From the NCBI RefSeq assembly GCF_007860105.1, contig NZ_SJPU01000002.1:146837-210836 (forward strand): a stretch of 64,000 nt of DNA. Direction: 5' to 3'. Under the pieces are notes generated by a model. It had not been told where the DNA came from. It was given only the letters and a program-made list of their open reading frames with translations, and did not search any database. Shown here one piece after another: positions 19,101 to 30,273 of this stretch. The stretch is from Allorhodopirellula heiligendammensis. Its GTDB lineage: Bacteria; Planctomycetota; Planctomycetia; Pirellulales; Pirellulaceae. Both the position numbers and the translations under genes were made by a program. Numbering within the stretch: the stretch's first letter is position 1; each line of letters opens with the position of its first letter.

Positions 19101-19691
19101 GCGGTAGACCGGAACGATGTGGGGATGGTGAAGTTGCAGAGTCGCTTCCGCTTCGCGGCAGAATCGTTTAATGGCGAGCTCCCCCGCATTGCCGCGGATC
19201 AACTTCACCGCGGTACGTCGTATACCGACTTCCACATCGCCTGGCCCAGTTGCCGTCAACGCGTGTCGCGTTTCCACCAGCTGACCCTCGTAGACCACGC
19301 CCATCCCACCGCGTCCGATCCACCGCGTCAGCTGATAGTCATCAAACACCGCGCCCAGAAGTCCGGCCTCAGCAAATCCGAGCGGCGCGATTGTGCCTCT
19401 GTTCTCTGATCTTTGAAAAATGTGGGGCTCCGAGTCGATGAACCGATCCCCCATCAGCAAGCCATCGATATGCAAAGCCTGTTCAATCGCACGATTGATC
19501 TCAGCACGCAGTTCAGGCGGGCACCCCGACAAAAATTCGTCACGACCAGGCGGATTGGATCGCCCCATTTGCCGCATATACGCCGCCACCGCCTCGATGA
19601 CGTCATCGTCGCCGGTAGGACCGGGATCAAACATGGGTAAAGCTGTTGAGCGTGACAGTCGAAGAAGAAGCCACAAGTGCAAAGCATCCAT
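16032..19691 (-). CDS. WD40-type receptor Ser/Thr protein kinase
   Basis: Up to 1,219 residues; an ATG at 19634 (MFDPGPTG) is an equally plausible start. The cytoplasmic kinase domain has the P-loop IGRGGMGVVYEG near residue 125, the invariant Lys in AVKLI (163), HRDVKPTN (257-264), DFG (277-279) and an APE-like PPE. A single membrane segment near 425-447 (IAAILLAVLVAVAVAGPLL) is followed by a coiled stretch and about 700 residues of WD40-like beta-propeller repeats, presumably the exported sensor. The last ~44 residues lie antisense to the end of the ECF sigma gene and are low in hydrophobic content, past the propeller. Kinases of this type next to ECF sigma factors are typical of planctomycetes. 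The ligand is unknown. Confidence 0.9.
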   Translation of the reverse strand: MDALHLWLLLRLSRSTALPMFDPGPTGDDDVIEAVAAYMRQMGRSNPPGRDEFLSGCPPELRAEINRAIEQALHIDGLLMGDRFIDSEPHIFQRSENRGTIAPLGFAEAGLLGAVFDDYQLTRWIGRGGMGVVYEGQLVETRHALTATGPGDVEVGIRRTAVKLIRGNAGELAIKRFCREAEATLQLHHPHIVPVYRWGQSETYFYYVMKFASGGTIVSWLSELRGESTDRRMRRIAAAVAQADDGLQYAHDRGILHRDVKPTNLLVEQNGTVMLADFGLTRRIDDETLTATGDLVGTLRYLPPEAFDSGVDYRSDIYALGATLFELLHGRPLHDAQEPILLMRSITHRLGQSVKQINPSLPRPLVGIIDRAVHPNPARRYVSAAAMADDLRRFASGQRVHAVPIGRLEERLMRWVQNPAALKIAAILLAVLVAVAVAGPLLAVRFRRLASDIQTARSQVEHSLQELKEESRRRQHTLLQSWLSDAESRTDSGRIGQHTESLELISQAMQLATNDPSLRSEVAERWNLPWEGLIQRMYFAAISKPDLQLVHRWSAPHAADSPVAFSGDLMHHIRHDYTPGNHRLVIFDTLGNMLRQVAMPDEAFTNWIGWCARAKKVCLTVVRPDHAEVWIWDLTTDEFRPTGWRTTPTNKSTIVEHTGELIYLAENLQLCRVSLIDHNAEPAVLMPPQSDLNQFISAPDGRHLAVHYHDRHSVDLIDLETEQIETLALDQSIDCLAWRPDGRCLAVSGDTTVIYDLATHRPLHRQPNRHGLYFQMVYSADGKMLFCNGRRGFMECWDATLSTSLLRCEMIPVTLSTDGSLMALSQPDGFEIRRPITPLGVQIISLSEGDVREASFMRGDEKVALSHSRGVRVFDLATQIFSANHDFSDGPFTPLEPSGASTVFVAKERDLYTLDSSDAFTDGHLDSDIVGAPDSIQKGLHKLSFSGDGSIWSLAYDATRNRIAVLTHPPFQLSVHQLPTGRVVWTQELDFNSSSVRFDERGDRYVVSTFAPGICRVLDAANGQNLFRVDGFRADLIGCPTKGKFVIQSGGNLRLLEASASGYLYPSSVATYDADRYPLGDFASLVTTRDGRLLATESRRPRGCLVVNVETLQPLKWLRGDVRQPESRPLAFSSDGRYLVTERGRTAVAVWDLKELAARLDAFVGTTSLSKARAPSAPTIQHFGQPQEGTHVPLAGGRGRDAKHIGRFHVAESIDVTQE

Positions 19692-19956
19692 CCTACCCGC
19701 AAACCGTGGCGATGAACAATTCAGTCTTTCCCGATCACCGCCATTCGATTGGGTGCATGCGATCCTGGGACGCCGACTACTCCGGCCGTTGACAGTGGAT
19801 CGGAACCCAATTTACCCAGCGATGGTTGGCGCCGGGCGGGTTGGAATGCGCGGTGACGGTCGGTCGGACACCGGCTGGTTAACGCGGGATTCGGCTACCC
19901 AAGTTCTGTGGTATCAACTACACCCCTGTGAAGCACGGGTAGGTTCCCAAGTTTGC

Positions 19957-21345
19957 TCAGTCTACCCGCCGGTATTCGCCACCAGTTTCTGTTGCGAGTG
20001 TTTTGAGAAACTCGCTCGTCGTTGGATTCACTCCGATACCGATCGTGTTGAACTTCAGATGACGCATGTGATTGCGGCCCACAATGTCGTGAATGATCAC
20101 TTGGGGGCTGATCGTGACACCGGCTGTTGGGCGTCCATCGGTGAGCACGAATACAGCCTCAAGTTGATCGTCAAAGCGAAGCGATTCGGTGAGGACACCG
20201 TGCGTGTTGGTGCGATCACCGATCTCGATGCCTTTGACAAACTCGATGGCGTGGAGTTTATTCTCCTGGGTTGCTGGCGTCAGTTTATTGCGCCATGACT
20301 GGATTTCGGTATCAAACAGCATGATAGCGAATTCCGCGTCCGGCGAGAGTTGATCGAGTGCACGAATGAGTTCCCGCTTTGCACTCTGCAGACGGGTTTC
20401 GTGGTAGGCTGGCTCACGCATGCTTCCAGAGCGGTCGATGACAAAGAGCATCCGACCGGCGTTCAGTTCAATACCATAATATTCGCCGTTCGTCAGTCGT
20501 AATTTCCCCTGCGACTCCGACGGAGCATCTTGCAATTGCAGTTTTCCTGCCCCGGAGCGGGTAACCGCCGAGGCGGGCTGAGCGGGCGTCATCGATCTCG
20601 GTGGCATCCCCAGCTCGGCCATCTTGGCACCCTCTTCAAGTTGCTCGAGATAACCTTGGTATCGCTCGCGGTCGCCATCAAAATCTCGCAAGTCCACGTC
20701 TGCTAAACGCGTTTCTATTTCATGGCGAAGCTGCCCATCGATTTGCTCAGCGAGCCGCTGCAACCACTCGATGCTCAGGGGGCAGTGCAGTCTCGCAAGT
20801 GCGCGCACCAGTGCAAAGCGGAACGCATATTGTTCTTCGAACGCTGGTCGCCTGATCTGCCTGACAATATCTTCGATGGCAACAACGTGCTGCATCTCGC
20901 CGATCGTGTCCATCGCGATCATCGACACGTATGTATCAGGATGATCAAGAGCGTCGACAACGACCGCATGAGCCTCTTCATGCGGACAATTGCCTAGAAT
21001 TTGGAGCAACTGCCTAAGACTTACTGGGACACCTGCCTCACCACCATTCCCCCGGAGCGTTTCGTCATCGGAGACGCTGCCAGCATACTCGTCAAGCAAC
21101 TGCTCGGTAGCGTCGATCACCGCACCGAGGTTGGCATTGAGTTGGGAGCGTTGAGCGTTTAGTTGTGAGATCAGCTTCAGCTTGGCAGGTTCGCTACGTC
21201 CAGTCAGAATTCGAATCATCCGCTTCTGAGCAGACGTGGTCGCAGTTTTCATATTCTCTGCGGCAGAATCAGCGGCGCCGAGCGGCCTCCCACCCTCAAC
21301 AAACGTCAGCAGACACAGCACCAGCGCCGTCCATTTCCAAATCAT
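19957..21345 (-). CDS. exported HEAT-repeat and von Willebrand A domain protein
   Basis: The start at ATG 21345 (MIWKWTALVLCLLTF) gives a signal peptide and has a GGGGA ribosome site about 10 nt upstream; the frame is open a further 20 codons. The product has about 462 residues. After the signal comes a helical N-terminal half with HEAT-like pairs (EAHAVVVDALDHPD, then AFRFALVRALARL). The C-terminal half is a vWA domain with an intact metal-binding MIDAS motif (DRSGSM, a later Thr in DRTNTH, and TDGRPT). vWA domains bind protein partners or metals; no enzyme domain is present. It follows the receptor kinase region on the same strand with a 290-bp gap. The role is unknown. Confidence 0.85.
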   Translation of the reverse strand: MIWKWTALVLCLLTFVEGGRPLGAADSAAENMKTATTSAQKRMIRILTGRSEPAKLKLISQLNAQRSQLNANLGAVIDATEQLLDEYAGSVSDDETLRGNGGEAGVPVSLRQLLQILGNCPHEEAHAVVVDALDHPDTYVSMIAMDTIGEMQHVVAIEDIVRQIRRPAFEEQYAFRFALVRALARLHCPLSIEWLQRLAEQIDGQLRHEIETRLADVDLRDFDGDRERYQGYLEQLEEGAKMAELGMPPRSMTPAQPASAVTRSGAGKLQLQDAPSESQGKLRLTNGEYYGIELNAGRMLFVIDRSGSMREPAYHETRLQSAKRELIRALDQLSPDAEFAIMLFDTEIQSWRNKLTPATQENKLHAIEFVKGIEIGDRTNTHGVLTESLRFDDQLEAVFVLTDGRPTAGVTISPQVIIHDIVGRNHMRHLKFNTIGIGVNPTTSEFLKTLATETGGEYRRVD

Positions 21346-21453
21346 CTGAGTTCCCCGTGTGGCACAGAATGCACGGCAGCGAGAGTTCGACCGCCTTTGA
21401 AACAACGTCGATTCTAACGAATTCTGACTGACACGGACAAAAATTTTGAGCGT

Positions 21454-21681
21454 TTAGCGACGCTCGCGACGCGCCGAAATTGGGGTGGCAAATTGGGAAA
21501 GCTTGTCGTGCATGACGGCCAGATCTCGCTCGATCTCCATCCCGAACTCTGTCTCGATCACGTCATCGACGAATCGCTGCGATAACGAGTGCCAATCCAA
21601 GGGAGCGATCGCGTCATGGGCGCAATCAGCCCCAGATGAAGGGGTGTTGGCGTCGAATTCAGCTTCCGAGGAGAATGACAT
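21454..21681 (-). CDS. small hypothetical protein (75 aa)
   Basis: The ATG at 21681 is preceded by AGGGA about 8 nt upstream, a good ribosome binding site, which is the main reason to believe this ORF. The product is acidic in its first half and has a helical middle (DWHSLSQRFVDDVIETEFG) and a basic end (ARRERR). It has no signal peptide, membrane span or known domain. A TTG two codons earlier is less likely as start. It lies 108 bp upstream of the vWA gene on the same strand and could be its first cistron. Confidence 0.45.
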   Translation of the reverse strand: MSFSSEAEFDANTPSSGADCAHDAIAPLDWHSLSQRFVDDVIETEFGMEIERDLAVMHDKLSQFATPISARRERR

Positions 21682-22046
21682 GCTCAATTCCCTGATGAAT
21701 GCGTTGGGCGGACACTATTAAGATGCAACGAACTCGCAAAAAGTTCGGCAAATTGATTTCATTCCAAGATGGTTCCGCCCCCGCCCTGCGGAATACGACT
21801 ATCTCATATTTCGGATTCTCCAGCCCTCCAAGTCCAGCCCGAATTTCAAGGGAATTCGTCATCAGTCGAGGAATTCCCAAAATTTTTGCGCCAATTTACC
21901 AAGATTCCCCGCCTAGAACGAATACCCATCAGAGACCACAGCTGTCCAAAATCATTCGGACTCGTTTTGCCGCCCCGTAGCGACAAAACTGCCGATTGCG
22001 GCAGACCGGTGGGATAAAACATCACTTTCAATTGGGGAAATCCATC
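21682..22046. promoter_or_regulatory. gene-free divergent spacer with an inverted repeat
   Basis: This 365-bp spacer separates the small minus-strand ORF from the coiled-coil gene on the plus strand, so it should hold promoters for both. An imperfect inverted repeat (GTTTTGCCGC, 6-nt loop, GCGACAAAAC; one mismatch) lies at 21964-21989, about 57 nt before the coiled-coil start codon. It could be an operator or a leader hairpin. No other feature was recognised. Confidence 0.4.
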
Positions 22047-22877
22047 ATGTTACGCAAGCTTTTTATGGCCGGGACGACCCTGGCACTACTGTCCGGGCTC
22101 ACCTTTGCTACGCCCGTGGGCTCCTACGCCCGCTGCGCCTGGAACTATGTGACCGATTCGGCAGGTGATTCGGTGCCCTTGGAGTGGGAACTGAAACGGG
22201 CCCGACAAATGATCGCTGACCTGCAACCAGAAATTCAGAACAACGCCCGGCGAATCGCCAAAGAGAAGATCGAAGTGGTGAAACTCGAACGGCAAGTTGT
22301 TGAAACCGATGCTCGCTTGGCGAAGGCTCAGGACGAAATCGAACTTCTCACTGACGACCTCCGTGAGGAAAACTCTGCTTACACCTACGGCGGCAAGACA
22401 TACACGTCTGTACAGGTTAAGTCGGACCTCAGCAACCGCTTCAAACGCTTCAAAACTCGTCAGCAAACTTCGGAGAAGTTACAAAAAATGCTGTCTGCAC
22501 GCCAAGCCACCCTGCGAGCGGCGAGCGAGCGGATGGAAGCGATGCTCGACGCGCGTCGGCAACTTGAGGTGGAAGTCGAAAACTTGCAAGCTCGACTGGG
22601 CGCCCTGCGGGTCGCGCAAACGAGTAGTCAACTGAACTTGGACGATAGTGCCCTCTCCCGTTCACGGGAGCTGCTCGACGAAATCGCTACCCGTATCGAC
22701 GTCGAGGAGGAGACCATGAATGTCGACGTCGAGTACTTTGGTGAGATCGATTTGGATGAACCTTCTGACGAGAACCTGCTCGATGACATTTCGGCCTACA
22801 TCGACGGTCTGAGCGGATCGAATTCCAATACGATGGTTTCGATCGACTTCAATGATAACGACGACGACACTCTCTGA
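22047..22877 (+). CDS. exported coiled-coil protein
   Basis: The ATG at 22047 has GGGGAAA about 8 nt upstream and opens a signal peptide (MLRKLFMAGTTLALLSGLTF), giving about 276 residues. The frame is also open upstream to a TTG at 21996, which would hide the signal. Two long heptad-rich coiled coils follow (around residues 50-110 and 130-200, rich in E, K, R, L and Q). The C-terminus is very acidic (SIDFNDNDDDTL). No enzyme domain is seen. It starts a compact cluster with a membrane kinase (15 bp later) and a single-pass membrane protein, so it may be the periplasmic partner of that kinase. PspA-like organisation was considered, but the signal peptide argues against a cytoplasmic PspA. Confidence 0.8.
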   Translation: MLRKLFMAGTTLALLSGLTFATPVGSYARCAWNYVTDSAGDSVPLEWELKRARQMIADLQPEIQNNARRIAKEKIEVVKLERQVVETDARLAKAQDEIELLTDDLREENSAYTYGGKTYTSVQVKSDLSNRFKRFKTRQQTSEKLQKMLSARQATLRAASERMEAMLDARRQLEVEVENLQARLGALRVAQTSSQLNLDDSALSRSRELLDEIATRIDVEEETMNVDVEYFGEIDLDEPSDENLLDDISAYIDGLSGSNSNTMVSIDFNDNDDDTL

Positions 22878-22892
22878 GCTCGATGTATCGCC

Positions 22893-24938
22893 ATGTTCGC
22901 TACCCTGGAACCGACCGTCATGAATTTCACCTACTCTCCCAACGATACCGTCCTCGGCCGGTACACGATTCGTCGTGGCATCGGCATGGGCGGTTTCGGT
23001 GAAGTTTACTTTGCCGTCAGCCAAGCTGGCAAAGAGGTGGCTCTGAAGCGAATCCAGCGAAACCTAGCTGTCGAACTCAGGGGTGTCTCGCACTGCCTCA
23101 ACCTGAAACACCCCAACCTGGTTTCACTGCACGATATTTGTCGTGACCAAGATGACCAGGCGTGGGTGGTGATGGAATATGTTGCTGGCAAGAACCTGCG
23201 TGAAGTGCTCGATGACGCCGACCCGAGTGGCCGGATTTGCACAGCAACGGCTTCCGGTGAGGCAGCCTTGCCCAGCGGACTGTCGATCGATGAAGTCCGA
23301 CGCTGGTTCTGTGGGATGGCTGCAGGAACGGCTCATCTGCATGCCGCAGGATTGGTACATCGGGATCTTAAACCGGGAAACCTGTTCGATGACAACGGAA
23401 TCATTAAGGTCGGCGATTACGGGTTGAGCAAGTTCATCTCGCTGTCACATCGTAGCGGTCACACCGAGAGCATCGGGACGCTGCACTACATGGCACCGGA
23501 GATTGGGCGCGGACAATATGGGCTAGAAATCGATGTCTATGCATGCGGTGTCATCCTGTTTGAACTGCTGGTGGGATCGCTACCTTTCGACGGTGAAACA
23601 CCGCAAGAAATCATCGTGAAACATTTGACAGACAAACCTGACCTGTCTGCCGTCCCGCGTGAATTCCATCAAGTGATTGCCGCATGTCTGCAGAAGGATC
23701 CGGCATCGCGCCCTCGTGATATCGCCGCCATGATGCAGATGACACCGTGGGCACAAGATTTTCATGCCCCTACCACATGGACCTCCGCAGCCCCCGTGGC
23801 TGGCCCGCACACGTCTGCTCTGAATTCGGACAAACCTCGCAATTCCGCACCAGCTTCCCCTATTCGTCCACGGGTAGTCCTGCGTCATCGCGCGACCGAC
23901 GAGCCGATCGCCCGCGCAGTCGGCAACGCAGTGACGGATACCCGACTCTGGTGGGCAAATCTGGAATGTTCTCCGGTAGCGAAAATGGTGATTGCTATCT
24001 CCGCAGCAGCAATCCTGTTGATCAACACCCACTGGTTGCTGCCCGCACTCTCGCTATTCGCATTCATTTATGTCCCCTACTTCATCGTCAGGCACATTGT
24101 CTTGCAAATCGGGGGCGCGGACGCTACCCGCACCAGCCCTCGTGCAACTCATTATTCCCAGGACCATAGGTACACGAAGTACTACGATTCCTATCGGCAT
24201 GACCACGCAATGCCATCCCCAACATTGACGCCGCGGCCGACGCCCATGCGATTGTCGAAAACGCAGACACGGAGTCTGCTCCGCCGCTCACTTGCCGAAC
24301 GAACGCGGTTAGCACTCGCTGCGGAGTGGGCTACCTCGGGTGTGATTTCCCTCGTGGTCGCCGCCACGTTCCTACTGGTCACGGCGGTCATTGGCCTGCG
24401 GCATGCAGAGCTCTCAGCGATCACGATCGCGCCCTTCGTATGGATGGTGAGCGTGGTGTGGCTGGGCGCCGCAGGGCTGCTGGCGGTCGGGAAGGCATGG
24501 GAATCGAGTGACGGCGAGGGATTGCCACGCCGGCTAACCGCCGCAGTGCTGGGCGGCTGCATTGGCGTCGCCGCTTTCGTACTTGCCGACGCACTGATGG
24601 TACCGCTGAACCAAGGGCTCAGTCGCGAAATTGATGCTACATCACTGCCGTCGACCTTTTACCAGGCGACAGGGGTGCCGACTGCCGCGGCGATGATGGC
24701 TCACTTCGCCCTGCTCTTCGCGCTGTTGCGCATGTGGAAACCTGTCGACCCGCTGCGCCGTCGACGGCTGAGCCCGTGGGCAGTGGCGGTCGCCGTAGTA
24801 GGCGAATGGATCGTGCAGCAGATCATCCCGATCCCGCAACCCGCTGGCATGCTGATTGCCGGCGGAATTGTTCTGATGTCGCAGATCTCGGCACCGTGGT
24901 TGAAAACCGACTCAATCGCAACAATCTCCTCTCCGTGA
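22893..24938 (+). CDS. Ser/Thr protein kinase with multi-pass membrane C-terminus
   Basis: The product has 681 residues, or 672 from the second Met (22920). The N-terminal kinase domain spans about 20-280: P-loop GIGMGGFGEVYF (29-40), catalytic Lys in VALKRI (52), HRDLKPGN (156-163), DYG in place of DFG (175-177) and MAPE. DYG is a tolerated variant, and all catalytic residues are present. A Pro/Ser-rich linker follows, then roughly six hydrophobic segments between about 365 and 670 (for example LPALSLFAFIYVPYFIV). It has no WD40 or PASTA sensor, which makes the membrane part the likely sensing or anchoring unit. It sits between an exported coiled-coil protein and a single-pass membrane protein, probably in one operon. 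Confidence 0.9.
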   Translation: MFATLEPTVMNFTYSPNDTVLGRYTIRRGIGMGGFGEVYFAVSQAGKEVALKRIQRNLAVELRGVSHCLNLKHPNLVSLHDICRDQDDQAWVVMEYVAGKNLREVLDDADPSGRICTATASGEAALPSGLSIDEVRRWFCGMAAGTAHLHAAGLVHRDLKPGNLFDDNGIIKVGDYGLSKFISLSHRSGHTESIGTLHYMAPEIGRGQYGLEIDVYACGVILFELLVGSLPFDGETPQEIIVKHLTDKPDLSAVPREFHQVIAACLQKDPASRPRDIAAMMQMTPWAQDFHAPTTWTSAAPVAGPHTSALNSDKPRNSAPASPIRPRVVLRHRATDEPIARAVGNAVTDTRLWWANLECSPVAKMVIAISAAAILLINTHWLLPALSLFAFIYVPYFIVRHIVLQIGGADATRTSPRATHYSQDHRYTKYYDSYRHDHAMPSPTLTPRPTPMRLSKTQTRSLLRRSLAERTRLALAAEWATSGVISLVVAATFLLVTAVIGLRHAELSAITIAPFVWMVSVVWLGAAGLLAVGKAWESSDGEGLPRRLTAAVLGGCIGVAAFVLADALMVPLNQGLSREIDATSLPSTFYQATGVPTAAAMMAHFALLFALLRMWKPVDPLRRRRLSPWAVAVAVVGEWIVQQIIPIPQPAGMLIAGGIVLMSQISAPWLKTDSIATISSP

Positions 24939-24965
24939 ACACTCTTCCAAACCAGGGTCTCTCGA

Positions 24966-25619
24966 ATGAAAACCTCAACCTCCAGGACGACAGTTGTGGC
25001 AGGGTTGGTCTTTACTTTGGCGTGCTGTGGAGCCACCACGAGGGCTGATGCTCCGAAAACCGATCCTTCGTCCGCCCAGCTGACCGACGAGTCGTCCACG
25101 CTAAGCGTGGCACCGCTTGACCACATCGACTATCCGCTCGATCGCCCCAGCTGGATCGAAGAGCACCGCGTCCCGACCCCGCCCAGTGACGGCGCAGATT
25201 TATTGATATCGGTTGGTTCTGGGCCCGCTGCCTCGCCGGAAGCGGCCTCCGAGATGATGGACGTGATGGCACGCGGTGCGGTGGAGAATTATCTTGAACA
25301 GATTGCGCAAGATGGCCCCGAAGTCATCCCTGCTGAACGGTTTGATGTCGACATGGATTGGGTCCGAGATGAATTGATCTCGCGACGCTACGAAGGCACC
25401 GTGGGGATTGGTGACGATGTGCAGTACGAAAGCGTTTGTCTGTTGCGAATCAGCGATGAGCAACAACAGAAACTCTCGCGATCGATCCAAAACTATCAGC
25501 TGGAGGGACGCCTTTCGACCGTTGGCGCCATCGCCTTGATCGGCTTCGCGGGCTTGCTCAGCGGATCCGTTGGATTGGGCTGGCTCGCCTCCCGCCAACG
25601 ACCGCGCGCGGCAGCCTGA
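24966..25619 (+). CDS. exported single-pass membrane protein, unknown function
   Basis: A 217-residue protein with a signal peptide (TTVVAGLVFTLACCGATTRA; the CC pair could also act as a lipid attachment site). A soluble region of about 150 residues follows, then a C-terminal membrane segment near 185-205 (TVGAIALIGFAGLLSGSVGLGWLA) and a basic tail (RQRPRAAA). This topology places the central domain outside the cytoplasmic membrane. It starts 27 bp after the membrane kinase and ends the three-gene cluster. No known domain was recognised; a partner role to the kinase is an inference from position only. Confidence 0.75.
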   Translation: MKTSTSRTTVVAGLVFTLACCGATTRADAPKTDPSSAQLTDESSTLSVAPLDHIDYPLDRPSWIEEHRVPTPPSDGADLLISVGSGPAASPEAASEMMDVMARGAVENYLEQIAQDGPEVIPAERFDVDMDWVRDELISRRYEGTVGIGDDVQYESVCLLRISDEQQQKLSRSIQNYQLEGRLSTVGAIALIGFAGLLSGSVGLGWLASRQRPRAAA

Positions 25620-25773
25620 CGATTCAAAGATAGTAGGCCAAGGGAAGAGAGTGGTTTGGTCAACGGCCTGTTGATGCAGCGGCCTGTCCTTCCAGCGGCC
25701 CGAGACGCAACGGGCTAGCGGACATGGCCCGGCGTCGGTGCCAGACCGGAGCGTCCGGCCCATTTACAGAAAA

Positions 25774-25847
25774 TACCCTCGGCGGGATTCGAACCTGCGA
25801 CCTGCTCGTTAGGAATGAGCTGCTCTATCCAGCTGAGCTACGAGGGC
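25774..25847 (-). tRNA. tRNA-Arg (CCT anticodon)
   Basis: The minus strand folds as a cloverleaf. The acceptor stem is GCCCTCG with CGAGGGT (the first pair is a G-U wobble). The D arm is GCTCAGCTGGATAGAGC, the anticodon loop is TTCCTAA with anticodon CCT, and the T arm contains GGTTCGAATCC. One anticodon-stem closing pair is an A-C mismatch. The CCA end is not encoded. CCT decodes AGG, a rarer arginine codon in GC-rich genomes. Confidence 0.93.
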
Positions 25848-28054
<2,207 letters not shown>

Positions 28055-28135
28055 TTCATGCCGCAGAGCACTCCCGTCTCTGCAACCGAGCCACCATCGG
28101 TAGCTCCCGCAATTTCGGTAGCGGATCTTAACAAA

Positions 28136-28154
28136 GGATCCCTACCTGGGATCC
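28136..28154 (+). other. hairpin between groEL1 and groES
   Basis: A perfect 7-bp inverted repeat (GGATCCC, loop TACCT, GGGATCC) lies in the 164-bp spacer between groEL1 and groES. There is no T-run after it, so it is not a standard terminator. It could be an mRNA processing or stability element separating groEL1 from groES-groEL2. The 8-mer GGATCCCT is also directly repeated here. Confidence 0.5.
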
Positions 28155-28218
28155 CTCACCGGGCCCACACGTTCATCTTCAATCAATCAACCAATCTTAA
28201 CATTTAGGAATTTCACAC

Positions 28219-28524
28219 ATGGCAGCGACCAAGACCATCAGCCTCCGCCCACTCGACGACCGCGTAATCGTGCAACCCAACGAAGCCGAACAAACCACCG
28301 CTGGCGGCATCGTGCTTCCCGACTCGGCCCGTGAAAAGCCACAGCGTGGCACCGTCGTGGCTGTGGGCCCTGGCAAATTGCTCGATAGCGGCAACCGTGG
28401 CGAACTCAGCGTGGCCGTTGGTGACGTAGTGATCTACGGCAAGTACGGCGGCAGTGAAATCGAAGTTGACGGCCAAGAGCTGAAGATCCTTCGTGAAAGC
28501 GACATCTTGGCCAAGATTGCCTGA
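28219..28524 (+). CDS. groES: co-chaperonin GroES
   Basis: A 101-residue protein, standard for GroES. It has the N-terminal [10 protein letters not shown] strand, the mobile loop region [23 protein letters not shown] that docks on GroEL, and the [19 protein letters not shown] roof/barrel region. It caps the GroEL cage. It is placed between two groEL genes, 57 bp before groEL2, so it is probably co-transcribed with copy 2. AGGAA lies about 8 nt before the ATG. Confidence 0.97.
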   Translation: MAATKTISLRPLDDRVIVQPNEAEQTTAGGIVLPDSAREKPQRGTVVAVGPGKLLDSGNRGELSVAVGDVVIYGKYGGSEIEVDGQELKILRESDILAKIA

Positions 28525-28580
28525 GATCTGTTCGCTCGCTTTCCTCCCTTCCATTTTACATTCACTTAGGAATCTCAACC

Positions 28581-30203
28581 GTGGCAAAACAATTGCTATT
28601 TGAGGACCACGCTCGGGCACGCATGCTGGCCGGTGTGGATAAACTCGCCAACGCGGTCGCGGTCACCATGGGCCCCACCGGCCGCAACGTGATCATCGAC
28701 AAATCCTTCGGCGGCCCTACCGTCACCAAAGACGGCGTGACCGTTGCCAAGGAAATCGAACTGGAAGACCGGTTCGAGAACATGGGTGCCAAGCTCGTCA
28801 TCGAAGTCGCTCAGAAGACCAGTGACTTGGCTGGTGATGGAACCACCACCGCCACCGTGCTCGCCCGTGCGATCTTCAAAGAAGGTCTGCGAAACATCGT
28901 CGCCGGTAGCAACCCGACGGCGATTCGCCGCGGCATCGAAAAAGCCGTTTCGGCTGCCTGCGAGAAACTCGTCGAAATGGGTCGCCCGGTCAGTGGCAAA
29001 GAGGAAGTTGCCCACGTCGGTGCAATCTCTGCAAACAATGACAGCCAGATCGGCAACCTACTCGCCGACGCGCTCGAGCGTGTGGGCAAGGACGGCGTGA
29101 TCACTGTTGAAGAGGGTAAGAGCCGCTCGATGGAAGTTGAGTACGTTGACGGCATGCAGTTCGACAAGGGCTACATCTCGCCGTACTTCATCAATGAACC
29201 AGGCACGATGGAAGCGTCTCTCGAGAACGCCCTCGTCTTGCTCTACGAGAAGAAGATCAGCAACATTCGGGATCTCGTCCCCTTGTTGGAGAAGTCGGCG
29301 CAAACCGGCCAGCCTCTGCTGATCATCGCCGAAGACGTTGACGCCGAAGCACTCACGCTGCTCGTTGTTAACAAACTCCGGGGCACGCTCAACGTGTGTG
29401 CGGTGAAAGCCCCCGGTTTCGGCGATCGCCGCAAATCCATGCTCGGTGACATCGCCACTCTGACCGGCGGTACGCTGATCAGCGACGATCTCGGCATTCA
29501 GCTCGAAAATGTCACGCTCGAACAACTCGGTCGCGCCAAAAAGGTCACCGTCGACAAGGGTCACACGACCATCGTCGAAGGGGCTGGCAAACGCGAGGAC
29601 ATCGACAAGCGGGTTTCACAAATCCGTGCTCAGATCGAGCAAACCGACAGCGATTACGACAAGGAAAAGTTCCAAGAACGGCTTGCCAAACTCGCCGGTG
29701 GTGTCGCCGTGATCAGCGTCGGTGCGGAAACCGAAGCTGAGATGAAGCAAACCAAGGCTCGCCTGGAAGACGCTCTTCACGCGACCCGTGCAGCGGTCGA
29801 AGAAGGCGTCCTGCCCGGTGGTGGCGTCGCTCTCGTTTACTGCCGCGAGGCAGTCGAAGCGGCACTCAAGAAAGCCAAGGGCGACGAAAAGGTTGGTGTC
29901 AACATCGTACTCCGCGCTCTCGACGCTCCCATGCGTCAGATCGCTGACAACGGTGGCATCGACGGCAGCGTGGTCGTTGACGAAGTACTGCAGAAGAACA
30001 ACCCCAAGATCGGCTTCAACGCTCACACCGGTGAGTATACCGACATGATCAAGGCTGGCGTCATCGACCCAGTGAAGGTTGTTCGTACAGCGTTGACCAA
30101 CGCGGCCAGCATCGCCGGATTGTTGCTCACCACCGAAGCGCTCGTTACCAATTACGAGCAGGAAGACAAGGACAAACGACCCGTTGAAGGCGTTGTTAGC
30201 TAG
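28581..30203 (+). CDS. groEL: chaperonin GroEL, copy 2 without GGM tail
   Basis: A 540-residue chaperonin from a GTG start with AGGAA upstream. The ATP site [24 protein letters not shown] and [20 protein letters not shown] are intact. The C-terminus stops at a charged stretch ([15 protein letters not shown]) and lacks the Gly-Met repeat seen in copy 1, so the cavity floor should differ chemically. The two copies are clearly paralogues, similar along the body. A strong terminator follows directly. Division of labour between the two (housekeeping versus stress or different clients) is likely by analogy with other multi-GroEL bacteria but not shown by the sequence. Confidence 0.97.
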   Translation: MAKQLLFEDHARARMLAGVDKLANAVAVTMGPTGRNVIIDKSFGGPTVTKDGVTVAKEIELEDRFENMGAKLVIEVAQKTSDLAGDGTTTATVLARAIFKEGLRNIVAGSNPTAIRRGIEKAVSAACEKLVEMGRPVSGKEEVAHVGAISANNDSQIGNLLADALERVGKDGVITVEEGKSRSMEVEYVDGMQFDKGYISPYFINEPGTMEASLENALVLLYEKKISNIRDLVPLLEKSAQTGQPLLIIAEDVDAEALTLLVVNKLRGTLNVCAVKAPGFGDRRKSMLGDIATLTGGTLISDDLGIQLENVTLEQLGRAKKVTVDKGHTTIVEGAGKREDIDKRVSQIRAQIEQTDSDYDKEKFQERLAKLAGGVAVISVGAETEAEMKQTKARLEDALHATRAAVEEGVLPGGGVALVYCREAVEAALKKAKGDEKVGVNIVLRALDAPMRQIADNGGIDGSVVVDEVLQKNNPKIGFNAHTGEYTDMIKAGVIDPVKVVRTALTNAASIAGLLLTTEALVTNYEQEDKDKRPVEGVVS

Positions 30204-30217
30204 TCTGGATCAATCAC

Positions 30218-30256
30218 ACCACCTTCCCCGGCCCTGTCGGGGAAGGTGGTTTTGTT
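30218..30256 (+). terminator. rho-independent terminator after groEL2
   Basis: A perfect 13-bp stem (ACCACCTTCCCCG, 7-nt loop, CGGGGAAGGTGGT) is followed by TTTGTT. It starts 15 bp after the groEL2 stop and separates the chaperonin genes from dnaJ-grpE. Confidence 0.9.
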
Positions 30257-30273
30257 CCAAAATTAAGGCCTTC

